Shown: positions 1 through 6,855, numbered from the stretch's first letter. The stretch: DNA of 11,946 nucleotides from Methanobacteriota archaeon (GCA_016207545.1 JACQPO010000196.1:1-11946), one strand, 5' to 3'. Notes: generated by a model from the letters alone, not told the origin. A program made the numbers and translations.

Positions 1-161
1 GACCCGAGGAGCGCGATGACCCCGAAGAGGAGGGCGAGCCCGAAGAACAGCGCGACGCCAGGGAAAATCACGAGGAACAACAGGGACCCGAGGACGATCA
101 GGAGCGCGCCCGTGAGGGAGAGGCCGAACGCGATTGTCGGCTTCGGGGTCGGCATCACCAC
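1..161 (-). CDS. Small membrane protein, C-terminus cut by window edge
   Basis: The visible 53 residues begin MVMPTPKPTIAFG and continue as an almost unbroken run of Leu, Ile, Val, Phe, Ala and Gly. It contains at least one, probably two, membrane-spanning helices separated by a short FPG turn. No charged residue follows the Lys near position 8, so the N-terminus is a short polar tail. The start is taken as GTG at 161 because a GGAGG ribosome-binding site sits 6 nt upstream; the next GTG (158) and ATG (155) are in frame and possible. It lies 34 nt after the stop of the coiled-coil gene on the same strand, so the two are probably co-transcribed. The family is not recognised; a link to the coiled-coil protein, for example as a membrane anchor, is only a guess from position. 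The gene continues past position 1. Confidence 0.62.
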   Translation of the reverse strand, partial: MVMPTPKPTIAFGLSLTGALLIVLGSLLFLVIFPGVALFFGLALLFGVIALLG

Positions 162-167
162 GGACCG

Positions 168-172
168 CCTCC
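168..172 (-). promoter_or_regulatory. Shine-Dalgarno site for the membrane protein
   Basis: The minus strand reads GGAGG here, 6 nt before GTG at 161 and 12 nt before ATG at 155. The spacing favours the GTG. It is one of the clearest ribosome-binding sites in the window, as expected for a gene translated from within a polycistronic message. Confidence 0.5.
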
Positions 173-195
173 GCCGCACGCGGGGTCCATGCGCC

Positions 196-2712
196 TCACC
201 GGATGTGGTCCAGCGAGAAGGACCCGATGCTCACGCCCTGCTTGCTGTACGTGTACCGGATCCACGCGCGGCTCTGCACGTCGCAGATCCCCTTCACCGC
301 GAGGAACGACTTGAGCTGCTCGACCTTGATTTCGAGGGAGCCGTCCATGACGGACCCGAGCATCTGGATTTCCTGCTCGCCGTGCATCCCCTTCTCGAGC
401 AGGTACAGGGAGACCGCGCGATCCCGCTTCCGCCGTCCCCCGAACGGCTGCAGGAAGCGGAACGTCGTCGTCGGGTCCAAGTAGGCGATGAGCGTGGAGA
501 TGGAGCGGAAGCACAGGCGGTAGTACTCGTGCTTCTTCTTGAATTCTCGGGCGACCTCGTCGACCGCCTTGAGGATCGCCTCGTGGTCCGTTGCGTCCTG
601 GATGTACACGGTGTGCGGGTCCTGCTCCTCGCTCCCCATGGAGCGGGAGTACGCGTCGACGTACGTCACGAGGCCGAGCCGCTCGTACTCCGCATACCCG
701 GGCAGGACGAACACCATCTCTTCCCGGATGTCCGCTGGCGTCTTGTCCGTGATCACGAAGATCGCGGGGACGCCCTTCTTCAGCCCCTCCGCGATGAACG
801 CGTTGACGATGACCTCCTTGCCCACGTACGCGGGGCCGTAGACGGAGACGTTCGAGCCGAACGGGATGCCGCCGAGCAGGAGGTCGTCGAGCCGCGGGCT
901 GCCCGTCTTCACCTTCTCCTGCTTGACTTCGAGCATGATCTCCTCTTCCCGCGCCTCGATCTCTTCCTCGACGAGGCCCTGCTCGCGCAGCCGGAGCTCC
1001 TCCATCTTCGCCTTCAGGTACTTCTCCTTCGCGCGGACCTCCTCCTCCTTCTGCGAGATCTCCGCCTTGAGCCCCTCGAGGCGCTCCTTCATCTCCTTCT
1101 CCTCCGTCCCGAAGCCCTGGGCCTTCGCCTCCTCGAGCTTCCGGCGCTCCGCCGCCAACAGCCGCTCCCGGTACAGCAGGTCCTCCTCGCGCCGCAGGAG
1201 TTCCTCGTCCTTGTACGAGACCTGCTGCTTGATCTTGTCCAGCTCGTCCTTCGTGAAGTCGAGCTCCTCCTTGAGCCGCTGGATCTCCTGCTCCCGGAGC
1301 AAGATCGACTTCTCCTTCGTGAGCAGCTCCTGTTCCTTCTTCCCGAGGACCTCGTCGATCTCCCGCTTCGGCTTCCCCGTGAGGGCCTCGGACTCCGCGC
1401 GGAGGCGCGCTTCGATCTGGTACTGGTTCACCTGCTCCTCGAGCTGGATGATCCGCTGCTTGAGCTCCTCCTCCCGCCGGAGGAATTCCTGCTCCTTCTC
1501 CCGGAGCTCCTCCTGCATCCGGGACCGGAGTTCCTCGGAGACGGTCGCGGTCTCCGCGCCGATTTCCCCGCGCCGTGCGGCCTCCTCGATCGCGGACAGC
1601 TCGTCCTCCTTCTCCCGGAGCATTGCCTCCTTTTCGACGAGGGCGAGCTCCCTCTGTTTCAGCGCCCGCTCGTCCGGCTTCAGCTTCGTGAGGCCGCCGT
1701 CGATCTGCTTCTTGAGGTACCCGATGACGTCCTGCGCACGGCGGGCCTCGAGTTCGAGTTTCTTCCGCGCGTTCGCCTCCTGCGCGAGCCGCCGTTTCAG
1801 CTCCGGGGACGCGCCCGACTTCATCTGCTGGGCCTTGACGTACTTGATGACCGCGATGGAGCCCTTCTTGATGCTCTCGATCTCCTGATCGAGCTGGCGG
1901 CGCCGCTTGATCTCCGCGTGGAGCTCGCGGTTCAGCCGCGCGGTCTCCTCCACGTACTTGATCGGGTCGAACGCGCCCGAGCGGAACGACTCGAGCTCCC
2001 GCGCCATCGTGCGCCGGATCGCCTCCAGCTCCGTCCGGAGCCCCTCGATCTCCCGCTCCTTCTCCCGCAGGAGGGCCTCCTGCTCCTCGGCGAGGCGGGC
2101 GCCTTCCTGGATCCTCCGCGCCGCGATCGGCGGGGCGACCGCCACCTGCATTTGCCCGCCGGACTCCCCGAGCCACTGGGCGAGCCCGTCCTCGTCCCCC
2201 GTGAGCCATCGGCGGAGCGCTTCGTCGTACGTCTGCGCGGCGGTCATCTTCGCGGGTCCGCCCGCGAGCCACGCGCTCAGCCCTTGGTCGTTGCCGTCCG
2301 CGAGCCACTGCGCGAGGGGGTCTGCATTCCCGGGGCCCGACGGCTGCGCCGCCCCTTTCGCGGATGCGTTTCCCGCTCGCACCTTCGGGGGCTGGCGGGA
2401 CACCGTCTCGTGAATCGTCTTCGCGAGCCGCTCCCCGATGCCCGGCACGCGGGCGAGCTCCTCGACGGACGCGGCTGCGAGGGCTTCAAAGGTCGTGTAC
2501 CCCGCGTCGTACAAGGCGCGGGCCTTCGACTCCCCCACGCCGGAGATCTGCGTGTATTGTTCGAGGACGCGGTCCCGCGTGGCGGCGGGAGACTTCGGTC
2601 CGCCCCGGTCGTGCTTCGTGCCGCAAATCGTGCACTCCCATTGCTCGTTGAGTTCGCCCCCGCACACGGAGCAGGCGGGCATCTCCCCCCCATCCCGTCC
2701 CTTGCTGGCCAC
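196..2712 (-). CDS. Zinc-finger/HhH/coiled-coil protein with degenerate KaiC/RadA-like domain
   Basis: This 838-residue protein has several modules. Residues 14-30 form a CxxC-x9-CxxC zinc ribbon. Residues 53-104 contain a double helix-hairpin-helix (ISGVGESKA and VPGIGERLA), usual in DNA-binding proteins. Residues 131-186 carry four LxxWL motifs in two pairs. About residues 200-600 are a highly charged Glu/Lys/Arg/Leu coiled coil. Residues 603-838 resemble the RecA/KaiC fold, opening with GSPRLDDLLLGGIPFGS as in KaiC/RadA-like ATPases. The phosphate loop reads GPAYVGKE, with Glu where Thr/Ser is expected, and the Walker B position reads YRLCFRSIST, with Arg where Asp is expected, so ATP hydrolysis is doubtful. 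The start is GTG at 2712, with GAGGTGG 6 nt upstream; a later ATG (residue 11) would still keep the zinc ribbon. A DNA-associated or scaffolding role is inference; no named family is assigned. Confidence 0.9.
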   Translation of the reverse strand: MASKGRDGGEMPACSVCGGELNEQWECTICGTKHDRGGPKSPAATRDRVLEQYTQISGVGESKARALYDAGYTTFEALAAASVEELARVPGIGERLAKTIHETVSRQPPKVRAGNASAKGAAQPSGPGNADPLAQWLADGNDQGLSAWLAGGPAKMTAAQTYDEALRRWLTGDEDGLAQWLGESGGQMQVAVAPPIAARRIQEGARLAEEQEALLREKEREIEGLRTELEAIRRTMARELESFRSGAFDPIKYVEETARLNRELHAEIKRRRQLDQEIESIKKGSIAVIKYVKAQQMKSGASPELKRRLAQEANARKKLELEARRAQDVIGYLKKQIDGGLTKLKPDERALKQRELALVEKEAMLREKEDELSAIEEAARRGEIGAETATVSEELRSRMQEELREKEQEFLRREEELKQRIIQLEEQVNQYQIEARLRAESEALTGKPKREIDEVLGKKEQELLTKEKSILLREQEIQRLKEELDFTKDELDKIKQQVSYKDEELLRREEDLLYRERLLAAERRKLEEAKAQGFGTEEKEMKERLEGLKAEISQKEEEVRAKEKYLKAKMEELRLREQGLVEEEIEAREEEIMLEVKQEKVKTGSPRLDDLLLGGIPFGSNVSVYGPAYVGKEVIVNAFIAEGLKKGVPAIFVITDKTPADIREEMVFVLPGYAEYERLGLVTYVDAYSRSMGSEEQDPHTVYIQDATDHEAILKAVDEVAREFKKKHEYYRLCFRSISTLIAYLDPTTTFRFLQPFGGRRKRDRAVSLYLLEKGMHGEQEIQMLGSVMDGSLEIKVEQLKSFLAVKGICDVQSRAWIRYTYSKQGVSIGSFSLDHIR

Positions 2713-2783
2713 CTAGCTCCACCTCGGAAAACGACACGGGATTGCCGAATGCATCGGCGCTCGATGGCGACCACGGGGGTCCC

Positions 2784-2793
2784 CTTATATAAT
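2784..2793 (-). promoter_or_regulatory. TATA box for the coiled-coil gene
   Basis: Minus-strand ATTATATAAG is a strong archaeal TATA-like element. Transcription would begin about 25 nt downstream near 2760, giving a leader of roughly 45-50 nt that contains the GAGGTGG ribosome-binding site before GTG 2712. The element is A/T-symmetric and could also be read on the plus strand. A second TATA-like element at 2854-2863 could serve either strand too. Confidence 0.5.
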
Positions 2794-2848
2794 CCTTGGC
2801 GCCCCTTTCGCGCGAATGTCATGGAGCGGACCGATCTCCACGGGAGGT

Positions 2849-2871
2849 CCGAACTTATTTATACGGTTCGG
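2849..2871 (+). promoter_or_regulatory. TATA box enclosed by an inverted repeat
   Basis: The element TTATTTATA (2855-2863) is flanked by perfect 6-bp inverted arms, CCGAAC at 2849-2854 and GTTCGG at 2866-2871. A regulator bound to the arms would occlude TBP. Plus-strand transcription would start near 2887 and serve the small ORF and the deoxyhypusine-synthase-family gene. Just upstream is another inverted pair, CGGACC (2827-2832) and GGTCCG (2846-2851), whose right arm overlaps the first repeat by 3 nt. Operator function is inferred from geometry alone. Confidence 0.45.
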
Positions 2872-2915
2872 CGGATGCGAGCCCCCGCAGCGGGGCCCGC
2901 GGGGTTGGGGTTGTC

Positions 2916-3080
2916 CTGGCGAAGACGATCCACGTGAAGTTCGACAAGGAGGACCCCGCGGTCTCCCTGAAGGACGTCCTCGCGAAGGTGCAGGAGATCC
3001 AGCGGCAGCATCCGGAGCTCGACGTGTTCTTCGACGGGGACGAATACGCGATTTGCTCCCGGCCGCGCAAGAAAGCGTAG
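2916..3080 (+). CDS. Small conserved-looking protein of unknown function
   Basis: A 54-residue reading frame beginning (L/M)AKTIHVKFDKEDP. It looks like one beta strand, one helix (SLKDVLAKVQEIQRQH), two short strands (LDVFFDGD, EYAICSR) and a basic tail, RPRKKA, so it appears compact and soluble. No family is recognised. The only in-frame start next to the apparent N-terminus is CTG at 2916; alternatives are GTG at 2934 (48 residues) and a distant TTG at 2796 lying upstream of the nearest TATA. No good Shine-Dalgarno sequence precedes CTG 2916. It follows a TATA element (2855-2863) and ends 40 nt before the ATG of the deoxyhypusine-synthase-family gene, which has no TATA of its own at the usual distance, so the two probably share a transcript. 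The frame is well supported by protein-like composition; the start is not. Confidence 0.55.
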   Translation: MAKTIHVKFDKEDPAVSLKDVLAKVQEIQRQHPELDVFFDGDEYAICSRPRKKA

Positions 3081-3120
3081 GTTTTTGGCGGCGGTTCGGT
3101 TCCTCGGCCATGGCGGTGTC

Positions 3121-4179
3121 ATGGTCGTGAAGAAGGGCCACCGGCCCTCGAAGAAGGATTTCACGTCCGTCCCGATCGAACACCTCGACTTGGAGAAGGT
3201 GCGGACCGTGAAAGACCTCGTGGAGGGGATGAAGCGCACCTCGTTCCAAAGCCGCACGATCGCGCTCGTCGCTTCCGTGTGCGAGAACATGGCGACGGAC
3301 CCGCAGTGCACGATCTTCCTCGGGGCCGCGGGCGCGCTGATCCCCGGCGGGTTGCGGAAGGTGCTGCGGGACTTGGTCGAGCACAGCCTCGTGGACGTCG
3401 TCGTCACGACGGGCGCGATCGCGTACCACGACTGGTACGAGGCGCACGGGTTCCGGCATTGGGCGACGACGCCGGACGCGGACGACATCCTGCTCCGGGA
3501 ACACATGCTCGACCGCGTGTACGACACGTTGGCGGACGAGGACCTGTTCCGGGAGTGCGACGACGAGATCGCGAGCATCGCGGACAACCTCGAGCCCCGT
3601 CCGTACAGCTCGCGGGAGTTCCTCGAGATCCTCGGGAAGAAGTACAACGACCCGAACTCCCTCGTGTGCACGTGCGCGAAACGCGGCGTGCCGTACTTCA
3701 TCCCCGCCCTGAACGACTCGAGCATCGGGATCGCGCTCACGAAACACTACGTGGGGCGCCGCAAGGCGGGGAAGGAGCCGATGCGGATCGACCCGATCCG
3801 GGACAACTGGGAGATCACGCAGATCAAGGTGAAGTCCCCGCGGACGGGCGTGTTCTACATCTCCGGCGGGACCCCGAAGAACTACATCTCGCAGACGGAG
3901 ATCATCCAGGAGGTGCTCGGCTACCCGGAGAACCCGCACATGTACGCGGCGCAGATCACGACGGACGTGCCGAACTGGGGCGGGCTCAGCGGCTGCACGT
4001 TCGAGGAGTCGCAGTCGTGGGGGAAGTTCCACAGAGACGCGAAGATGGCGCAGGCGATCGTGGAGGCGACGATCGGAGTGCCGCTCGTGGCCGCGTACCT
4101 GATGCAAAGCGGGGTCGGCGCGAAGCGGAAGCGTCGGACGTTCAAGTGGAACCGCGACACCCTCGTCTCCGCCGCGTAA
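3121..4179 (+). CDS. Deoxyhypusine synthase family protein
   Basis: A 352-residue protein with the deoxyhypusine synthase (DHS) fold signature. Family enzymes use NAD and spermidine to transfer an aminobutyl group to a lysine of translation factor a/eIF5A; some relatives act on free polyamines. Visible motifs are the Rossmann-like FLGAAGALIPGG (67-78), VTTGAIAYHD (95-104), the NAD-site-like FIPALNDSSIG (193-203), SGGTPKNYISQ (248-258), and ESQSWGKF (296-303) with the catalytic Lys at 302 plus the conserved Glu296 and Trp300. The region aligned with KHH in human DHS reads KNY, so the spermidine-site His appears replaced. This and GAIAYHD resemble the DHS-like branch common in bacteria. ATG 3121 is preferred; an in-frame TTG at 3085 would add 12 residues. 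It is probably co-transcribed with the small gene upstream. The family is certain, the exact substrate less so. Confidence 0.9.
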   Translation: MVVKKGHRPSKKDFTSVPIEHLDLEKVRTVKDLVEGMKRTSFQSRTIALVASVCENMATDPQCTIFLGAAGALIPGGLRKVLRDLVEHSLVDVVVTTGAIAYHDWYEAHGFRHWATTPDADDILLREHMLDRVYDTLADEDLFRECDDEIASIADNLEPRPYSSREFLEILGKKYNDPNSLVCTCAKRGVPYFIPALNDSSIGIALTKHYVGRRKAGKEPMRIDPIRDNWEITQIKVKSPRTGVFYISGGTPKNYISQTEIIQEVLGYPENPHMYAAQITTDVPNWGGLSGCTFEESQSWGKFHRDAKMAQAIVEATIGVPLVAAYLMQSGVGAKRKRRTFKWNRDTLVSAA

Positions 4180-4198
4180 GTGTTGGGCCCTGTACGGA

Positions 4199-4218
4199 CG
4201 TTAGGTCCGAAACTAACG
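4199..4218 (+). repeat. Inverted repeat between the DHS-family and propeller genes
   Basis: Perfect 6-bp arms CGTTAG (4199-4204) and CTAACG (4213-4218) enclose 8 nt, starting 19 nt after the DHS-family stop. An alternative fold, GGAC-GTTAG-GTCC (4196-4208), overlaps it. The repeat lies about 10 nt upstream of the TATA-like element of the propeller gene and could be a weak terminator stem or an operator. No T-tract follows it, which argues against a strong terminator. Confidence 0.35.
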
Positions 4219-4228
4219 GAAAAGCCCG

Positions 4229-4237
4229 TTTGATATA
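4229..4237 (+). promoter_or_regulatory. TATA-like box of the beta-propeller gene
   Basis: TTTGATATA is centred at 4233, 29 nt before ATG 4262. That spacing puts the transcription start at or next to the A of the ATG, implying a leaderless message. It also argues against the upstream in-frame GTG at 4241, which would lie before the transcription start. Confidence 0.5.
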
Positions 4238-4261
4238 GGGGTGCCCATCTTAGGCTGGACG

Positions 4262-6001
4262 ATGAATCCCCGCCCGGGAATGGTCGTCGTCCTCGCCATC
4301 GCCGTGACGGTGCCTGCGTTCCTGGCCTACTGGCACGGGCAAAGTGCAGGCTTTCTGCCGACCTTTCGGGACTCCGCGGAGATGGCGGCGTTCTTCGACC
4401 GCTCAGCTTCCGTCGGCGGCGGGGACGTCGCCGTCGGCCTTGGACGCCTCGAGGGGGCGGCATTCGGCGCGGACGTTCCGTTCTCACGGACGAACGTGCA
4501 AGTGGAAGGCGTCGACGAGCTCGACACCGTGAAGACGGACGGTTCGTACCTATACCTCGCATCGTGGGACAACGTGACGATCGTGCGGGCGGCCCCGCCA
4601 GAGTCGATGGTGATCGTGGCTCGGATTTCCGCGCAGGCGTTCGCGGACGCGGACGGCACGGAACAGGCTGCCTTCCAAGGGCTTTTCCTTGAGGGGGATC
4701 GACTAATCGCGGTCGCGTCCGTCGTCACGTGGGGCGACCCGGCGGTGCGCCCGATCGGCGACATCTGGATTTGGCCCGCCGCCTCGCGGACCCTCGTCGC
4801 GGTGTACGACCTTTCGGACATCGGGCAGCCGACGTTGATCGCCTCGTACGGCGTCACGGGTTCCATGTTGACGGGCCGCATCGTCGATGGGCGTGCGTAC
4901 GTCGTCGTCCAGGATTGGGTGCGCAAGGTCAACGAGACGTACGAATCGCCCCTCGTCTGTGTCAACGGCGAGTGCACGCCGATGGACCCTCAGTCGCTCC
5001 ACTACGATCCCGAGTCGGAGGACGCGAGCGCGTTCACGCACGTCTTGGCGGTGGACGCCCGCGAGGGCGGGTCGAACGTGCTCACGATCGTCACGGGATA
5101 CGCGTCCACCGTGTACGTGTCCCGCGACGCGCTGTACCTCACGTTCCTGAAGTGGGAGGGGGGCTGGCTTGGCGCCCCGGAAGGGGAGCCCGAGTTCCGC
5201 ACGACGATCTACAAGGCCCTCGTGGACGGCCTCGACCTCCAGGTGGGTGCGCGCGGCGACGTCCGCGGGATGCTCTTGAACCAGTTCTCGATGGACGAGC
5301 GCGGCGGCCACCTCCGCGTCGCGACGACGACGTCGTGGCGGGAACCGAGCAACGACGTGTACGTGCTCGACGGCGATCTGCGCATCGTGGGCTCGCTTTC
5401 GGGGCTCGCGCCGACCGAGCGGATCTTCGCCGCCCGGTTCCTGCGCGACACCCTGTACCTCGTCACGTTCCTCCAGGTCGACCCGCTGTTCGTGATCGAC
5501 CTCTCCAACCCCGCGAGTCCCGAGGTCCTTGGGGAGTTGAAGATTCCCGGATTCTCGACATACTTGCACCCGTTCACGGACGGCCACGTCGTCGGGATCG
5601 GCCAGGAGAACGGTTCCCTGAAGGTGTCCCTGTTCGACGTGTCGGACCCGACGCAGCCGACGGAGAAGGGCGCCCTCGTCCTCGAGGGGAACGCGTGGTC
5701 CCAGGCCCTCTACGACCACAAGGCGGTCCTCGCGGACCCCTCGCGCTCCCTCCTCGTGCTTCCCGTCAACCGCTGGATTTGGGTGGAGCGGGACGGGACG
5801 GTGGAGTCCGACTCCGGCGCGTACGTCTTCCACGTGTCCGCGGAGGCGGGCGTGGAGCTGCGCGGGGTCGTCCTGCACGAGGGCGTGTACCGGTCCCTGT
5901 ACATCGGGGACGTGTTGTACACGATTTCCGACACGACGGTGAAGGCGAGCGCCCTTGCGGATCTTTCCCTGCTCGGCTCCCTCGTCTTCCGCGCGAGCTA
6001 A
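4262..6001 (+). CDS. Membrane-anchored beta-propeller domain protein (PF09826-like)
   Basis: A 579-residue protein. The N-terminus MNPRPGMVVV is followed by a hydrophobic segment to about residue 24, a signal anchor or uncleaved signal peptide, so the bulk should lie outside the cell. At residues 75-94 it has FSRTNVQVEGVDELDTVKTD, the hallmark of the Beta_propel family (PF09826), whose members are exported beta-propellers of unknown biochemical role in archaea and some bacteria. The rest is repeated blades with motifs such as GSYLYLAS, GDRLIAVAS and DVYVLDGDLRIVGSL. A Cys pair (CVNGEC) could form a disulfide. There is no C-terminal membrane segment or sorting motif. ATG 4262 was chosen over GTG 4241 because of the TATA-like box 29 nt upstream. 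The gene converges on the phosphatase gene with 9 nt between stops. Family assignment is strong; its ligand is not evident. Confidence 0.88.
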   Translation: MNPRPGMVVVLAIAVTVPAFLAYWHGQSAGFLPTFRDSAEMAAFFDRSASVGGGDVAVGLGRLEGAAFGADVPFSRTNVQVEGVDELDTVKTDGSYLYLASWDNVTIVRAAPPESMVIVARISAQAFADADGTEQAAFQGLFLEGDRLIAVASVVTWGDPAVRPIGDIWIWPAASRTLVAVYDLSDIGQPTLIASYGVTGSMLTGRIVDGRAYVVVQDWVRKVNETYESPLVCVNGECTPMDPQSLHYDPESEDASAFTHVLAVDAREGGSNVLTIVTGYASTVYVSRDALYLTFLKWEGGWLGAPEGEPEFRTTIYKALVDGLDLQVGARGDVRGMLLNQFSMDERGGHLRVATTTSWREPSNDVYVLDGDLRIVGSLSGLAPTERIFAARFLRDTLYLVTFLQVDPLFVIDLSNPASPEVLGELKIPGFSTYLHPFTDGHVVGIGQENGSLKVSLFDVSDPTQPTEKGALVLEGNAWSQALYDHKAVLADPSRSLLVLPVNRWIWVERDGTVESDSGAYVFHVSAEAGVELRGVVLHEGVYRSLYIGDVLYTISDTTVKASALADLSLLGSLVFRAS

Positions 6002-6010
6002 GCCGGGGAC

Positions 6011-6490
6011 TCAGGAGGAATGTCGAGCCCGCAACGTGCGAGCGAAGTGGTGGAGCGCCTCCAGCTGCGCGGCCTCGATCGCCCCCGCCAACGTGCCCTG
6101 CGTCGCCATGATTCGCGCTCGAACGTCCCTCACGGCCTCTTCGACGGGACGCTCGTGCCAAATCAATCGGCTCGCGAGGAACGTCCCCGTGCGCCCGCGC
6201 CCCGCGTAGCAGTGCGTGAGGACCCTCTTCCCCTCCTTGAGCTTGCGGTCGACGAACTCGTTGAACTCGTACAGCTGGTCGATCGTCGGCGCGGTGAAGT
6301 CCTCGACGCAGATCAGCTTGTGTTCGAACCCCGCCGCCTTGATTTCCGCGACGTCGAGCCGGTCGCACTCGAAGGAGACGACGACGGAGAAGCCTTGCCG
6401 CTTCAGCACCGCCAAATCCCACGGGACCTTCGTCGGCCCCGGCCGGCCGCCGATTCGGCCGTCCTCGATCGTGTACACCTGGTCGTCCAC
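6011..6490 (-). CDS. Dual-specificity/tyrosine protein phosphatase
   Basis: A 159-residue single-domain protein of the cysteine phosphatase superfamily, which removes phosphate from Tyr or Ser/Thr through a phospho-cysteine intermediate. The CX5R signature is HCYAGRGRTG at residues 93-102, with catalytic Cys94 and Arg100. Asp64 in VEDFTAP is the likely general acid, at the usual distance upstream. The opening YTIEDGRIGGRPGPT is typical of small archaeal and bacterial dual-specificity phosphatases, in which a substrate-entry region precedes the core. It has no signal peptide and should be cytoplasmic. The start is taken as GTG 6490; open frame continues upstream, but that part lies inside the DUF5519-like gene and reads as noise. 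Only 4 nt separate it from the upstream stop, so the genes form an operon and translation may be coupled. The substrate is unknown. Confidence 0.88.
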   Translation of the reverse strand: MDDQVYTIEDGRIGGRPGPTKVPWDLAVLKRQGFSVVVSFECDRLDVAEIKAAGFEHKLICVEDFTAPTIDQLYEFNEFVDRKLKEGKRVLTHCYAGRGRTGTFLASRLIWHERPVEEAVRDVRARIMATQGTLAGAIEAAQLEALHHFARTLRARHSS

Positions 6491-6494
6491 CGCG

Positions 6495-6824
6495 TCACGT
6501 CCCCGCCAAGCGAAGCGCGCTCGCGTGCGCCTTCGTGATGAGGTCCTTCGCGCGCTCGAAGTCTTGCAAGGCTCGTACCTCGACGACGACCCACCCGTCG
6601 CGGGACGCATGCTCCAGCCCGTGGCGGCGCAAGCCGCCCTTCGCCACCTCGAGGTCCACGAGCGGTGGCGGCAGCCGAAGGTCGAACGCGTTCGCGCCGT
6701 GGAAGTGGAGGAATTCGATGCGGCCGACGAAGAACGCCCGGATGTCTCCATGCTCGGACCCTCGCTCCTCGACGAGCCCCAGGCGACGCACGTGCTCCTT
6801 CAGCTTGGCGGTGAAGTCCTCCAT
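6495..6824 (-). CDS. DUF5519 / luciferase-domain family protein
   Basis: A 109-residue protein starting MEDFTAKLKEHVRRLG. The pattern FFVGRIEFLHFHG, then FDLRLPPPLVDLEVAKGG, then HGLEHASRDGWVVVEVR, then a closing helix, matches the small DUF5519 (luciferase domain, PF17648) family. Members are widespread in archaea and actinobacteria and have no proven activity despite the name. Family-typical features seen are the HFHG motif, the LPPPL motif, the H..DGW motif and the final helix DFERAKDLITKAHASALRL. ATG 6824 is chosen because it lies about 28 nt from a TATA-like element (minus-strand CTTAAA at 6850-6855); a longer frame starting at 6914 would run across that promoter and the divergent gene. 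It is the first gene of a two-gene operon with the phosphatase. No signal peptide is visible. Function is unknown. Confidence 0.75.
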   Translation of the reverse strand: MEDFTAKLKEHVRRLGLVEERGSEHGDIRAFFVGRIEFLHFHGANAFDLRLPPPLVDLEVAKGGLRRHGLEHASRDGWVVVEVRALQDFERAKDLITKAHASALRLAGT

Positions 6825-6849
6825 GGCCCGCCGGATGCCGCGAAGAACG

Positions 6850-6855
6850 TTTAAG
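6850..6855. promoter_or_regulatory. Palindromic bidirectional TATA element
   Basis: TTTAAG on the plus strand (CTTAAA on the minus) is centred on the palindrome TTAA at 6851-6854. The plus-strand ATG (A at 6880) and the minus-strand ATG (A at 6824) lie 27.5 and 28.5 nt from the centre. One TBP site thus appears able to drive leaderless transcription both ways, giving the DUF531 gene and the DUF5519-phosphatase operon. No other A/T-rich element is visible in the 55-nt gap. Confidence 0.55.

Noticed and set aside
960..2100. Apparent DNA repeats within the coiled-coil gene
   Set aside because: The repetition is explained by heptad-biased Glu/Lys/Leu/Arg codons, not by tandem DNA units or a CRISPR array.
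155..2308. A 717-codon second frame on the minus strand
   Set aside because: The composition is Arg/Gly/Ala/Pro-rich and low in hydrophobics, typical of an out-of-frame reading of G+C-rich DNA.
16..2937. A 973-codon open frame on the plus strand
   Set aside because: It runs opposite the coiled-coil gene and its Leu/Arg/Pro/Asp-rich product is the antisense shadow of Glu/Lys-rich codons. It has no domain, and the opposite strand has a zinc ribbon, HhH and KaiC-like fold.
2785..4107. A 440-codon minus-strand frame over the deoxyhypusine-synthase-family gene
   Set aside because: Arg/His/Asp/Val-rich antisense shadow; the plus strand encodes a recognisable enzyme.
4729..6111. A 460-codon plus-strand frame inside the propeller gene
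   Set aside because: Out-of-frame Arg/Pro/Gly-rich reading; the propeller frame has the family signature.
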